From contig JAMWFC010000046.1 in assembly GCA_027475525.1 (NCBI GenBank), forward strand, positions 2,480,001 to 2,544,000: a DNA stretch of 64,000 nucleotides. The letters run 5' to 3'. The notes below the pieces were generated by a model, which saw nothing but the letters and a program-made list of their open reading frames with translations, was not told the origin of the DNA and ran no database searches. Position numbers and translations under genes: made by a program. Shown here in pieces: positions 48,201-64,000 of this stretch (positions within the stretch are counted from its first letter, which is position 1; every line of letters begins with the position of its first letter). This DNA is from Macrolepiota albuminosa. Its lineage: Eukaryota > Basidiomycota > Agaricomycetes > Agaricales > Agaricaceae.

Positions 48201-50157
48201 CAGTATAGCGCGTCTCAGCAGCCTTGAGTTCCTCTTTGGCTATGGAAAGCTCATTGTTGATATTCGTGATCTCAAGCGCTAGAGAGCTACGCTGCGATTC
48301 GGCATTGTCGTATTGTTTCTTATAAAATTCTTGCCCTTCCTCTGCTGACTTAACGGCAGCTATCGTCTGTTCGAGTTCCGAATTCTTAGCTTCTAGCTCA
48401 GTGCGGAGTTCCTCAACTTCGCGAGAGTTGTCCTTGAGGAAGTCCATGTTCAGCTCCATTTGTTGCAACTTGTGAAGCAACTCGCACATCTCGGCACGGG
48501 TCTTTTCCAGTTTCTCTAACGCCTCGTCGCGAGTGGCGCAGGCATTGAACGCAGAAAGAGCAAGTGTTTCTGCCTCTGATTTGAAATGTTGAATAACAAT
48601 GCTACAGCTCGTCACGGCAAGACCCAGACGACGAATTTCGGTGTTTCTGCCTCTGATTTGAAATGTTGAATAACAATGCTACAGCTCGTCACGGCAAGAC
48701 CCAGACGACGAATTTCGAAACTCTTCTCGTGCAGGGAGGCACGATAGAGTGTATTGAGTGAATCAGTTTTGGCGCGTGAATCGTCGTCGGTAGAGTTTTG
48801 GGCAGGACCTGATGCCACTGTCATTGCTACCTTAGCATTAAGAGCATCAAGCTCGAATTTTGACTCTGCCTGCAAGAAGTCTAGTCTAGTCTGAAGGTTG
48901 TCGCGCTCTGCTCCGAGATTATCTCGCTCGGTGCGAAGTCGAGTGGTGGCAGTCAAAAGTCGTTCAATAATCTGTGCCGTGTCGTTGTCAATCTGTATAG
49001 CGTTCCCGTCTGTGCCTGAGGGTTTTTCCGATGTGGACCTTCACTTTTGAGTGAGCTAGCATTCGTTTAGTGATGGATTAATGGAACATACCGACGGAAA
49101 TTCTTCAACTCCTGTAATGCCATTTCCTTATCAGCAACAAGCTCCGATTGTCTGCTCTGCGCGTGTACAAGGTCTTTTCCAAGCCGCTTGATTTCTTCTC
49201 TGGCTTTGACCATATCATCTTGTAGTGTCTTTATAATTGCTTGATGTCTTGCTTCGTCGGCATCGATGCGTTCTTCTAGCTCCTTTTCTCTCTGATAGAA
49301 CACTTCAGCGTCCGTGGTTCTTATTCGCATTTCGTCTTCCTTTTCATCCAAAGCGGCTTTAAGCTCTCCAATTTCTTTTTCTGTCCTCCTCTCGATTGCG
49401 ATTTTCTCGTTTCCGAGGCGAACCTGTGCTTCTTGCGCTCGTGCAGCCTTTTCGTTAGCGGCCATGGCGTCAGCCTCCTTTTGTTTAAAAGCCGAGCGCA
49501 GTTCATCCAGCTCGCGCTCGAGGGCAAGAACTCTATCCCGTGACGGTGAAGGTGACCTTGATTGAGAACGTGCAGGGCGTCGATGACGAGGAGTGACAGG
49601 TGGAATAAGGGTTTGTGGGAGAGTGGCTTGGAGCTCCCTAACGCGAGCCTCTAACATACTTTTATCCTTGGCCAGCTTATCAGCTCGAGCTTTGTGCTCG
49701 TCAGATAGGTGGCTTAATTGCCCAAGCTTTATTTCGAGGTCCTTAGCGTCGAGTTCTCGTTGTTTGATAGTCACACGAGCAGCGGTAAGAGTTTGGTCTG
49801 CATTTTGAAATGCCAGCTTTTCATTAGAGAGCAGCTGTGATTGACCTTTGAGTTCGTTTTCAAGTTCAACGACTCGACTGCTTTGAAATGCCAACTTGAT
49901 ACTCATGAGCTAATAGTCAGTATTCACAGGCGAAGAAACGAACTTTTCTCAGATTCTCGTTGTACGTTTCCCTGAGTTCCTGAATCTCCTCATTTTGCCT
50001 GGAGATTTGAGTCTTCAAAGCGGTTATGTGTCCGTCTAAACTGCGTCAAGCGTATGATTCAAAGACGGAGACTGCGCATACCTTTGCTAGCAAGTTTATC
50101 CCTTATGGCTTGTTCCTGGACAGACACGTCGTTCATGCCAATATCAAGGACGGACAT
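45245..50157 (-). CDS. Very long coiled-coil protein of unknown function
   Basis: About 1,500 residues, nearly all alpha-helical heptads. The ATG at 50157 gives MSVLDIGMNDVSVQEQAIRD and KLASKG, then TALKTQISRQNEEIQELRET. Long Glu/Leu/Arg/Ala-rich segments follow in several exons (49906-49067, 48956-48612, 48615-47566, 47588-46356, 46440-46084). A Pro-Ser-Arg stretch (TPRHRRPARSQSRSPSPSRD) interrupts the first. The C-terminal 280 residues (46108-45245) are Pro/Ser/Thr-rich and basic, with RRMLSGLQSGFTPVRNRSRP and a terminal SSKTKRSWLGKIRGAQS; this looks unstructured and phosphorylatable. No motor or SMC head is visible. Two 77-bp duplications (47516-47672, 48564-48717) break the frame. It could be a spindle-pole, septum or Golgi scaffold; no family is recognised. 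Confidence 0.75.
47516..47672. repeat. Perfect tandem duplication, period 77 bp (4 of 7)
   Basis: Bases 47516-47592 are repeated with period 77; the match extends to 47672. It lies inside the coiled-coil gene. The protein segment DHVQNLEANNVQLHREVVAQ thereby appears in two frames. Confidence 0.95.
48564..48717. repeat. Perfect tandem duplication, period 77 bp (5 of 7)
   Basis: Bases 48564-48640 are repeated exactly at 48641-48717, inside the coiled-coil gene. The segment LAVTSCSIVIQHFKSEAET is encoded twice and one copy leads to a stop at 48612. Confidence 0.95.
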
Positions 50158-50214
50158 GGCTGCAGGGGACGAGGCCGTATAGAGTGGCCGACAACCACCA
50201 CAGTTGCAAGTGGG

Positions 50215-50276
50215 GTTCCTAGGTGACAACGTGGGAAATAAGCAAACGCGCCTTTCACGTGATCGCGTCAAGCTGG
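50215..50276. repeat. Copy A of a diverged 60-bp element with CACGTGA
   Basis: Shares TTCCTA, AACGTGGGAAA, AGCAA, CGCGC and TTTCACGTGATCGCGTCAAG with copy B 518 bp away; about nine in ten bases agree. It sits about 60-120 bp upstream of the coiled-coil gene start. Confidence 0.75.
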
Positions 50277-50732
50277 CCTCGAAGCACCTAGCGAAATTTC
50301 TCAAAAAGAATTGAAGTCTTCACGAGGACAGGAGAGAAAGGCATACCCCGAACACAGCGGACAGGAGACGATCAAAAACAATGAGGATGAGGAGGGCTGG
50401 GGGAGGAGGATGACGGAGGGGTGGAGGGACAGTGAGGAATGGAGAACACGGAAAAGAGGAAGGGAGATTCAAAGCTGAAGAGGTCAAGGACACCCCGTGT
50501 ACAGAGAACACATCGACATTGACCCCCTCACAGATACACTACGCACTCACAACATACTACCCCTCTGAGCATACTACGATGATGACCACGTCAGTTTCAA
50601 TTGCTACGAACACCTCTGCGAGGAAATATATAAACATCACTCCATACCCACACAGCACATACAGACATCACGCGCACCTACCCCAGCCTCTTAGCTCATT
50701 TACAGTTGCTTGCCGGCGGCAAAAACACCGTC

Positions 50733-50794
50733 ATTCCTACGACGATAACGTGGGAAAGAAGCAATCGCGCTTTCACGTGATCGCGTCAAGTTGG
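50733..50794. repeat. Copy B of a diverged 60-bp element with CACGTGA
   Basis: Same orientation as copy A (50215-50276), with a few substitutions and one-base gaps. The shared core TTTCACGTGATCGCGTCAAG is unchanged, which hints at a bound site. Confidence 0.75.
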
Positions 50795-50951
50795 ATGTAA
50801 AAGTTATGCCACTCGGACCAGAAGAAGCAACTGTTAAACGTAAAGATACGTCCGTGTGGCCCGGAACAGCGGCAAAAAACGGCGGTTTCCTCGATAAGAA
50901 AAAGAAGCAGATCACTTGAACTGATGACCGAGTCGGGACGAACTTGAGTGA

Positions 50952-51108
50952 GAGATGTGTTCTGATGCATTGGGGTTGACGGGCGCTAAGCTTTGGGCGA
51001 AGAATCTTCCTGTGATTTGTTGGGGTTGGAGATGTGTTCTGATGCATTGGGGTTGACGGGCGCTAAGCTTTGGGCGAAGAATCTTCCTGTGATTTGTTGG
51101 GGTTGGAG
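50952..51108. repeat. Perfect tandem duplication, period 77 bp (6 of 7)
   Basis: Bases 50952-51028 are repeated with period 77, with the match extending to 51108. It lies in the upstream region of the DUF89 gene. Confidence 0.95.
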
Positions 51109-51280
51109 CGTTGAGCGGGGTGGTAGATAGGGCAGGCAGCTGGGTCAGCGAACGGGCAGTGGTTACCTGGTGATCGGCGGGCGGAGCCGACGTTGCGAGG
51201 CGGAAGGGATGACGTCAAGTGGGGCCTGTTGCCTGCTGGACAATACGTTATGTAGGCCAAAAAATAAATTTTTACAAAAT

Positions 51281-51288
51281 TATAAAAG
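51281..51288 (+). promoter_or_regulatory. TATA box of the DUF89/ARMT1-like gene
   Basis: TATAAAAG lies 40 bp upstream of the ATG at 51321, in an AT-rich context. This implies a very short 5' UTR. Confidence 0.55.
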
Positions 51289-51320
51289 CGGGAACGAAGT
51301 GAGACATTCTCTCGTCCACC

Positions 51321-53185
51321 ATGTCGACTGCCAGCGTAAACGTGCATCCCAATGGCAATGGCCATGCCGCCCAGCCTAATGGCCGTACAGGCATCGTTCG
51401 CTCTGGAGCTCCCTCCCGCGTCACCCTCTCTCTCGGTCATCTCCCCTCCAAGACCGATATCAAGGCTCCCTGGCCTCGTACTCCTACCCGCGTCGACCCC
51501 AACAACCCCCCGTGGCCTGCTTATCGCGGCTATCATGAGTACTCCTTCGCCCATGCCACTATGCAGTCCAGGCTCCCCACCATCCTCGGCAAGGCCATTG
51601 AGGATGCCACCCGCACTCTCAACGAGGAGTCCTCCGAGGAACGTATCGTAGATCTCGTCGCTTGCATCGAACGCATGGGTGAACTCATGACCGATCTCAG
51701 TGGCAACGCCAAGCTGAGACCCATTATTGATGATAATGAGGCTGACGTTGCCCTCTGGAATAAGGAAATTGCCAAGTACTTCCAAGGTATCGCTGTTATC
51801 CCTTCCTTCATGAGCACTCGTCATTGTGATGTCCTTAGGAAAGGATTTCATGAACGCACCTTGGTTGTTCGCTGAGGCCTACAAGTACCGTCGCCTGCAT
51901 GAAGCATTTAGTGTCAGCCGACATTGGCGTGACTATGATGTCTTTTACAGGCAAAAGGTTGGTTCAGAAACCATGAATTCAGCTTCACTCACAACTCGTA
52001 TCTTAGTGTGACACATTCTCTCGTTCTGCCGATGCTGTATTTGAGCTGTCTATGCGTTTCGCTGAACCCTTCAAGCTCCCAGAAGCATTTTCTCCAGAGG
52101 AGCGTCTCGAGGCTGAGCGCCTTATGTTCTTGGAGTTAACTCAAGGTTTGTCGTCTTGATTTGCCTTCTCACTCTGCTTGCTAACTCAATGGCAGTCTGC
52201 CTTTGGGGTAATTCAACCGATTTGTCCCTGTTGATCAATATGACAGAAGAACAAATCAAATCACTCCAATCTACCGGAGGTGATCACCTTGCTGCGACCG
52301 AGAAGAATATTCTTGGAAACCACCTCAATCGTCTCTGGGAGACTGTTAAAGAATTGCGTGAGAAAACTGGCGGAAGGATTGATTTTGTACTTGATAATGC
52401 TGGTTTCGAGCTGTATTGTGATTGCGTCTATGGTAAGGAAGTTGCATTGTTCTGCATGCAAGACCTTACCTTAATATTTGCAGCGGATTTCCTCCTTCAA
52501 AGTGGTCTCGCCACACAGGTTCGCTTCCACGGAAAGCGTTATCCGTGGTTCGTATCCGATGTCACCAAAAAGGACTGGGAATGGCTCCTCAATACCATGT
52601 GCTACGGTCAATTGTTCCCTAAAGCGACCGATCCTGAGTTGGAGTCTCTAAGAAGACTTGGTAAGCGGTGGAAGGTACGTATAATGGAGATTTCCACGCC
52701 ACCTAATCTGATGTGAACATCAGCAATACGAAAAAGAAGGCAAATGGGTATACGAACAACATCCGTTCTGGTGTACAGGCTATACCTTTTGGGAAATGCA
52801 TAGCGAAGCTCCTGATCTTTTTTTACACCTCTCGCGTTCCGATCTAGTGTACTTCAAAGGCGATCTCAATCATCGGAAACTTACCTACGACTGTGCGGCA
52901 CCAGCTAGCACACCATTCGAAATTGCGGTTGGTCCGATGGCCAGCTCCGCGGGTGCACCCAAGATTGCGAGTTTACGCACGATCAAGAGCGATGTCGTGG
53001 TTGGGTTGGGTGATCAGGGAGATCTGACAGCAGAACATCTCGATAAAGTTGAACCGGGCTGGAAGATAAGCGGGAAATATGTCAGTCAGTTTGTATATTT
53101 TTGTTGGCATGTGCTCATTATCACGCGCCAGGCCGTTGTACTCCTCTCAGAGGGGCGCCCAGGAGAAAAAGTACGCTTTGCCTAG
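51321..53185 (+). CDS. DUF89 / ARMT1-like metal-dependent phosphatase
   Basis: A member of the DUF89 damage-control phosphatase family (human ARMT1, yeast YMR027W): metal-dependent enzymes acting on sugar phosphates; a carboxyl methyltransferase activity has also been claimed for ARMT1. The ATG at 51321 gives MSTASVNVHPNGNGHAAQPN. Landmarks: PPWPAYRGYHEYSFAHATMQ, RLPTILGKAIEDATRTLNEE, LWNKEIAKYFQ then GKDFMNAPWLFAEAYKYRRL. The core metal site is IDFVLDNAGFELYCDCVY, followed after an intron by ADFLLQSGLATQVRFHGKRY. Later: VYFKGDLNHRKLTYDC with the conserved Asp/Asn, SLRTIKSDVVVGL, and the end AVVLLSEGRPGEKVRF, stop 53183-53185. Six or so introns, first from about 51786 to 51840. The N-terminal 40 residues are low complexity. 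Codon use is C-ending, stronger than in neighbours, suggesting good expression. Confidence 0.88.
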
Positions 53186-55178
53186 ATGGACACCGACGTG
53201 GTTTTTAATAATTGTGTGAAACTTTCTACTTGATTCGCTATGTCCCTTTTTTGTAACTCGAGCCTGGTAGCTGGAATTCATTTTATTTCCACAAATTGAA
53301 GATCTAGTAAATGTTGGGATTGGATAGCTTGTTTAACGAGGGTGAAGCGAGCTTATGTGCATTGGACTTTTTAGAGAGTACGTCAACGTTAGTTTGAAGG
53401 TCGTGCTTGAGAGTGTCAGAGACATAAGAGATACACAGTGGTCCCCATTTCAACGGACACACGAATACAATTGACATACACCTGCTCTACCCCAACGTAC
53501 AAACCCCGCATTGTGGAGTTGTCAGCGGTAAAAACAAACTTCATTCATACACCTAAAGCCCACCCACAATGCTCCATAGGCTCGTGGCATTAACCACATT
53601 GACCAAATTGCTGGATAAAGACATTAACTTACATTCTACAGAAGGTTGCCGTCGAAATCCTGAATCAAGGGTTCAAGAACCATAGCTTAAAAATGACGAC
53701 CATGAGTGATTGTCCGTCCTATCTGTCAGATGCATGGGCTTGTAAGATTTCTGATCTAAGATAATGCCGGAAGTCTATGGCTTAGCCGTAGCCACGGGTA
53801 TATTAGTATGTAAGTGCCCTGCGAGTGTTCCTCAAAGATTTAGCGGAGAAGTATGGAGATAGCAAACAAACATGGCAGGTGACGCAGAAGAACAGAGCGC
53901 ACGGTGATGCTGAAGCACCGTTTAACACGCATGGGTGGGAGTGTCTAAAAGATTGATACAGCACATGATATGCCGAGTTGAATTAGAAGCCTAAAGCTTG
54001 GGAGAAAAAATTAGTGTTAGTGGCACTAGTCACTAGTCATCGGTCATCTCTTAATCACGATCATGATCTTTCTAAGTTTTTTCCGCAGTCTTAGGCGCGG
54101 ACGTAGAAAGGCTTCGGAATCCGGACCGATTCAGTCTCCAACGAGAGTAAGGTTTCGGTTCGTGACAACGTGAATCTCGTTCACACCATGATAGATTGCA
54201 TGATCAATCTACTTCAAAGTGGCATTCCGTTTTTGTCTCCATTTGAAAACCAATGCTAGTTTTCAATATCCGTCACTTCAAGATGGGCATTCTTTCGAAC
54301 CTGGGCGCGCAACCTATTATTTCCTGACGAGGTAATCAGTATGTTACCCAAACTCAGTTCAGTCGACAGAATCAACGGAAAGCTCTAGAAACCTTGTGTG
54401 CAGGGTGTCTATTGTGGGATGTGTTGGGAGACTGCTTATCAACCACCAATCAAGAAGTCATTCCGGTTATCTTGTTCATGCATTTGGACTATACCTTCTT
54501 CAGAGCTACATAGTGGTGTGTGGGACAATATTTCTTCTGCTAGTATTCTATGCATGAGGCGATGTCTCTTAGGAAGCCTTCGGGATTGTTGTGATCAGTG
54601 GGATTTATGACCTGGGAATTTTGAAGCGTTCTACTGCGTGCTGGAAAAGGCCAGTTACGCGCTGGGAATTTTTTTGGACACCACTGGATGTCAAAAAAAA
54701 ACTCGTCTACCCATGTATTTTTCCATGAGTCCGATACTGCGCATCAATCAAGTTTCTTCAAATCCAAGTCCTCCAACCTACACTGGAGTACCGAAGCTGG
54801 CCGATAACTACTTGAATAACGGCCAAGTCGTAGTCAAGGGCTTCGCGGTTTGCTTTTGATGATTCATATGCACTAACCAGAGACGGAGTTCTCTTCTAGC
54901 TTCTAGTGAGCTCCTCATTTATTTTTGACGTTCATGGGAAATAACATATTGACTTCGAGCATGAAAGAACTCTTAATAATCTGTTGCTTCCCACATGTAC
55001 TATAACAGATACATGTGGTTTATCTTATGAACCATTGCAGTTATCTCGAATAATCTCACTGTCGTGCGCAGCTGGTCTATTGGTGAGAAATTTTTATCAG
55101 GTCGACCATGCTATCTTGATAGGGTGTTTCTATAAAGACAGGTTGAACTTCAGCATACCTCCTGACACGCTTTTCGCG
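53186..55178. other. 2-kb intergenic region, no gene recognised
   Basis: Between the DUF89 gene and the aspartic protease. Small frames (for example 54398-54610 and 54638-54859) are Cys/Trp-rich or random in composition and do not splice into anything I recognise. No tRNA, repeat or transposon remnant was seen. A non-coding or fast-evolving short gene cannot be excluded. Confidence 0.4.
55131..55138 (+). promoter_or_regulatory. TATA box of the aspartic protease gene
   Basis: TATAAAGA lies 48 bp upstream of the ATG at 55179, a normal spacing for a strongly regulated secreted-protein gene. Confidence 0.55.
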
Positions 55179-56990
55179 ATGTTTCCTGCTTCCCTGCTGT
55201 CTACACTGTTTCTCGTCTTGACGGTTTCTGCTAACCCGATCGTCGTTCGGGAGTCCCAGGTCAAGTTGCCCTTAGCCAGACGTCTCAATGTCACGAGTGC
55301 TCACAATCTACTACGACACGATGTGACTCGAGCCAAGTTTTTGCGTGCAAGCGCCGAAGCTAGGCTCAGCGGAGCATCTGATATTCATACCCGGGCAATT
55401 ATCGACGAGCGAGTTGATAACCAAGCGGTGACTTATATTGCGTCTGTCGGAGTGGGCAGTCCGGCGACAACATGTGAGTCAAAGAATCTCTTCAAGCCCA
55501 CTATAACAGTTTAATCTTGTCGTTCAGACGAGCTCCTTGTGGACACTGGAAGGTCGTACTCCATCCATTCCTAACTTGCTGCGTCTTACTTAGATTGGCA
55601 GCTCAAACACGTGGGTTGGAGCTACAACGCCCTATGTTCAGACCAGCACCAGTGCTCGGACTGGAAACAGTGTGGTACGTTGGGCCATAATGTGCTCTGT
55701 TCAATCGTCCATGTTCTTCTCTAGTCTGTGACATATGGTTCAGGATCCTTCTCAGGTCAGCGTTTTTCAACAAGTCACAACCAGCTACTGATTCCACATC
55801 ATGCACATTAGGTACTGAATTCACCGACACTGTGACCATTGCGAATGGTCTCGTCATTCCCAGGCAATCGATTGGCGTCGCATCAAGGGTAAGTCGTACA
55901 CTCATGTCTCCGTTCCTTCCATCGAACATAAATTTGGTTAGTCGTCAGGCTTCGAAGGAACCGATGGTATCATTGGGTAAAGTAAAATTCATTTCTGCTC
56001 TGGCTAATGCTGATTGATTGTCTTAGCATTGGGCCAGTTGACCTCACCTTAGGTGCGGAATGTGAGTTTGTACCATAGACCTTTTATTTACTGTGTTACA
56101 GGAACTCTTTCGCCCGCAACGAACAGCCTTATTCCCACCGTTACTGACAATGCTTTCTCTCTTGGAATCATTACTTCTGATCTACTTGGCATCTCGTTTG
56201 AACCCACAACTTCTGTTGAAGCTCTTAATGGAGAGATAACTTGGGGTACACTATTCTACTTCCATCGGATCGTTTTCTAATATATCATTGCCCAGGTGGA
56301 ACGGACTCTTCCAAGTTTACGGGCGACATATCCTTTGCGTAAGTGGCGGTTTTTAGAGTAGGAAACACGAGGTCTAATGGTTTATGACGCAGCCCTATTA
56401 CGAGGACGCAACCTGCAAGCGAGTTCTGGGGAATTAGCCAGAGTATCAGCTACGGCTCTGGAACAACTATTTTGACTGAAAATTCTGGAATCGTCGACAC
56501 AGGTTGCTATGAATATATTTCTTCCGAAAGCGCAAGGTCTAACGAATAGAAATTAGGAACAACTTTGCTTTTGCTCGCTTCTGACGCCTTTGCTCGCTAT
56601 ACTTCTGTAACTGGAGCTGTACAAGACAACGCGACAGGTTTATTGCGTCTCACCTCAAATCAGTTTGCGAATCTACAAAGTCTCTTCTTCTTGATCAATG
56701 GCGTAAGTTTATAGTCAGCCCTTTACATGCGAGGGTCTCATGTTCGTTCGCAGGTAACGTTCGAGTTCACTGCCAATGCTCAAGCGTGGCCTCGTGCGCT
56801 TAATACGGCTATTGGGGGTACAAACAACAATGTGTACCTCATTGTTGGAGATCTCGGCTCAGATTCCGGCGAAGGCTTTGACTTCGTCAATGGCTTTGCC
56901 TTCTTGGAACGATTCTACTCTGTCTTCGACACTACCAACAAGCGTGTTGGTTTCGCCACGACCCAATTCACCACCGCCACAATCAATTGA
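55179..56990 (+). CDS. Secreted aspartic protease (polyporopepsin-like)
   Basis: A pepsin-family (A1) extracellular endopeptidase. The ATG at 55179 gives MFPASLLSTLFLVLTVSANP, a signal peptide. A propeptide of about 75 residues follows. The mature part starts near VTYIASVGVGSPATT. The first catalytic motif is VDTGSSNTWVG, formed by splicing across the intron 55552-55604. The second is IVDTGTTLLLL, after another intron. Flap region: SVTYGSGSFSGTEF with the conserved Tyr. Others: SSGFEGTDGIIGIGPVDLTL, FELNGEITWG-type strand (EALNGEITWGGTDSSKFTGD), and the end YSVFDTTNKRVGFATTQFTT, stop at 56990. The total is about 400 residues with about nine introns. The lack of Cys in most of the chain is typical of the polyporopepsin group. 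TATA box at 55131. Confidence 0.9.
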
Positions 56991-57093
56991 GTGGATTATT
57001 GAAGTTGGAAAACTTGTACCTATATAAATACAAACACAGTTCCGATCCGATAATAAATCTACAAGTTTCAATGGCCGTTGGCCAGATATACAA

Positions 57094-58649
57094 TCAGTCA
57101 AGGTCATCTTCCCAGCCACCTGGAAGGTGGTCGTCTCTACTACTACGTGATCGTGTAGTAGGGTCTGAATTTGATCGAGTATGTGTAAATGAACTCGATC
57201 GTCCGAAACCAAAGAAAGATTGCCAGATACTAGGGGAACCATGTTCTTGCCTAGAGACCCCGCCGCGTTGGTTTGAAGATGGACTTGCAGGTCGATGACG
57301 AGGTAAATTCGAACCCGATGCTGAATCTGAAGAATGGTGATCTGGTTGTTCTACAAGAGCATATCTGTGCATTGATGTAAGTTTCCATCATCTGATCTTT
57401 GATAACACAGTTGACCTGCACACAGGACATGTACCACTGGACTTTAGCCACGGAAGAATGCAAGGCTCATGGAAGGGATGTGTGCACGGTAGAGTTATTA
57501 CAATCTGTTCAGCCGGATCCTCAGTTTCCAGCTTAAATTGTTCTTTACAGATGGCACACTCTTTCTCAAGTGTAGGGGCTAAAAAGACATGTAAGCATGC
57601 TTGTGCGGCTTCCAACATAATATAAGTCATACACTTGATAGCTATTATTTCTCGTGGGAGCTTTGATACAATATCTTCAGACGCCGGAACCGGTCTATGT
57701 GCATTAGATTCATTCATCAACTGAGTGATAATTTGATCCAGAGCTACCGCGGTGTAAGAAATGAGTAAACAAACTTGCATATGAATTATTTTACCTTCCT
57801 GATTGAAAACATAATCTCCCATCCTCCCGGTCATGGCGGGATCTTCAAGTCCTATGCGTGCCAACAAATCATCTCCAGAATGTTGAGCAAGGACAGCCAT
57901 CAGGTACTGAGCCATTAGCGGTCCTGTAATACCCCCGGTGGTGGCACGATTAGTGTCGCCGAGGTACCTACAGAATGCATGAAAATCAAGAGTAAAAGAG
58001 CTTTTCCATTCTCACTCTGACATTGTTGGCGCTCGATCAGGACCAAGCCTATCTGTTGTCTGACGCCATCCAGCTCCCCCCGAGCGAAATTGGGAGGAGG
58101 ACGAGTTTCTCTAAATTCACACAATCAAGCATAACGCTAAGCAGAATCAGAAAAGACGTACGGGATTTCCATTCCTTGCTACGGCACGGGGAAATAATGG
58201 CCGTTGTCCTCTTGTACGATCAACGAATTGTCGTAGGTCGACTGCATGGCCAAGGTGAGTGGCGCGACCAATGTAAAAGCTGTATGTACGTACAGAAGAA
58301 CGTTTCGGAATCAGGTGAAGAATCTTCTCCATCGTAATCGCCTTGAACGTGCGTAAACTCTCGTGGATCATCGTTAGGATTTTCCATCTGTATGATTGAG
58401 CATAGGAAGCTACAAGCACCGAGATTTGGACCAACTTTCTCAACAAAATCGCTTCGGCAGGAAGCACAGACAGGATGTGGTACCTGCTGTCCATTAGATT
58501 GATACGGTGATAATGGCCACCATGACCCACCATGAGAGGTCGCATTTCTGCATTGCACTAAGACAGACTGGGGTCATTCATTGAGTCTTGGTGGAAGGTG
58601 AAGACATACTGACCTCGTGGCAAAACCAAAATGGTTGACTTGAAGACAT
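57094..58649 (-). CDS. RING-H2 E3 ubiquitin ligase (RNF126/BCA2 type)
   Basis: Predicted ubiquitin ligase for cytosolic quality control. The ATG at 58649 gives MSSSQPFWFCHE, spliced to CNAEMRPLM and VPHPVCASCRSDFVEK: an N-terminal Cys4 zinc ribbon that in RNF126/RNF115 binds ubiquitin or BAG6. An acidic region follows (NPNDDPREFTHVQGDYDGED). The RING is C-terminal: KECAICKEQFKLETEDPAEQ, IVITLPCTHPFHEPCILPWL, KSSGTCPVCR, a complete C3H2C3 set. The last exon is Ser/Arg-rich (SSSFTHTRSNSDPTTRSRSS) and ends GGWEDDLD at 57094. About six introns. It converges on the aspartic protease, the stops being 103 bp apart. Confidence 0.87.
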
Positions 58650-59218
58650 GGTGAAGGATGGAAGGACGAGATAGTACAAGTACAATTATGCCCTTGACAA
58701 ATGCCAAGTGATATCACTGTCACCATCGTGACAGTCACTCTGAAGTCTACTGTTTTGATACTGGGGTTTCGAATGACTACTTGCTTTTTTTCCCTTTTGA
58801 TCATTTGACCTTTTTCACAGGGTTTGAGCACATTGTGGAGTGGAATGATCTGGATTTGTCAAATGCCAATCCACTGAGACCCATCCTACACTATATCTAC
58901 ATTTTTGGGACCTTCTGGTCATCAAAGACTTGGAGAATACAATGCGCATGCCCCTTATTCCGGGTTTGTCTTGTCAGCATATGAAGAGAGTATTGCAACA
59001 CACAATTCTTGATGAATAGATCCCGAATATATAATATCAACAACGAAGAATATTCTAAGTTACGCACTGCTGCCTATACTGTCACTCTGCATCTTTCAAG
59101 TCATGTCGTATGAATGCATGTGGCGTCTAGTCTACCTTACGTATTTGCCATGCAAGCTTTATCTTTGTACATATACGTATTTTGTTACAACGCTCTATGG
59201 TCAAGTTGGGCGCACAAG

Positions 59219-64000
<4,782 letters not shown>

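Larger units (their letters stand above)
50158..51320. other. Divergent intergenic region with a duplicated element
   Basis: 1.16 kb between the coiled-coil gene start (minus) and the DUF89 gene start (plus). It holds a purine-rich tract (50385-50470), a diverged repeat pair (about 50215-50276 and 50733-50794) around a CACGTGA site, a 77-bp tandem duplication and a TATA box. No gene is recognised. Confidence 0.6.

Noticed and set aside
53186..55178. Possible small Cys-rich secreted proteins at 54398-54610 and 54638-54859
   Set aside because: No signal peptide, no splice partners and no repeat of Cys spacing; composition looks random.

Overview
The window is nuclear DNA of a filamentous basidiomycete, most likely an Agaricomycete. 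The genes are packed tightly on both strands and cut by many short introns (mostly about 48-80 nt). They encode standard eukaryotic proteins: a proteasome subunit, an SSU-processome WD40 protein, SNARE-pathway proteins and a mitochondrial carrier. Fungus-typical proteins are also present: a Zn2Cys6 regulator, a polyporopepsin-like protease and a fungal RIB7. I cannot name the species. Gene boundaries were built by hand from splice signals plus family knowledge, so exon edges are approximate where not stated. No tRNA, rRNA or CRISPR array was recognised.

Layout. 1-10 kb: the 3' end of an unknown membrane protein, an alpha/beta hydrolase (-), methionine aminopeptidase 2 (-) head-to-head with RIB7 riboflavin reductase (+), and an NBR1-type autophagy receptor (-). 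10.1-13.8 kb: a transposon island with a 194-bp MITE-like inverted-repeat element, a decayed non-LTR retrotransposon 3' end and a decayed gene of a basidiomycete repeat family. 13.9-25.8 kb: aminodeoxychorismate lyase (+), UTP13 (-), a forkhead factor (-), a Zn2Cys6 factor (-), a NIPSNAP protein (-) and proteasome beta-3 (-). 26-28.8 kb: a MOCS1-type MoaA-MoaC molybdenum cofactor gene (+) and a TXNDC17-like thioredoxin (-). 29.4-31 kb: a secreted Thr-rich repeat protein (-). 31.4-40.5 kb: an aspartate/glutamate carrier with EF-hands (-), TRM5 (-), a TatD hydrolase (+), GOS1 (-) and an NTF2-like protein (+). 40.8-50.2 kb: an Lgl/Sro7/tomosyn protein with a SNARE-like tail (-) and a very long coiled-coil protein (-). 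51.3-64 kb: a DUF89/ARMT1 protein (+), a secreted aspartic protease (+), an RNF126-type RING ligase (-) and an ABCC/MRP transporter (+) running off the right edge.

There is no cluster of one pathway. The genes are mostly housekeeping, with mitochondrial (NIPSNAP, AGC1, MOCS1, TRM5) and vesicle-traffic (GOS1, Lgl/tomosyn) functions scattered among them.

Three observations stand out. (1) Seven perfect tandem duplications with one identical period of 77 bp lie at unrelated sites between 34.7 and 60.6 kb. Four lie in two genes of known or predicted coding sequence and one in the ABC transporter. This looks like an assembler overlap (k = 77) left unmerged, not biology, and it breaks reading frames. 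(2) The MOCS1-type gene carries a stop directly after a Gly-Gly C-terminus, inside an intron whose removal fuses MoaA to MoaC in frame, the same logic as animal MOCS1. (3) At least three introns appear to be GC-AG, and a 15-nt microexon supplies the sixth zinc cysteine of the Zn2Cys6 factor.
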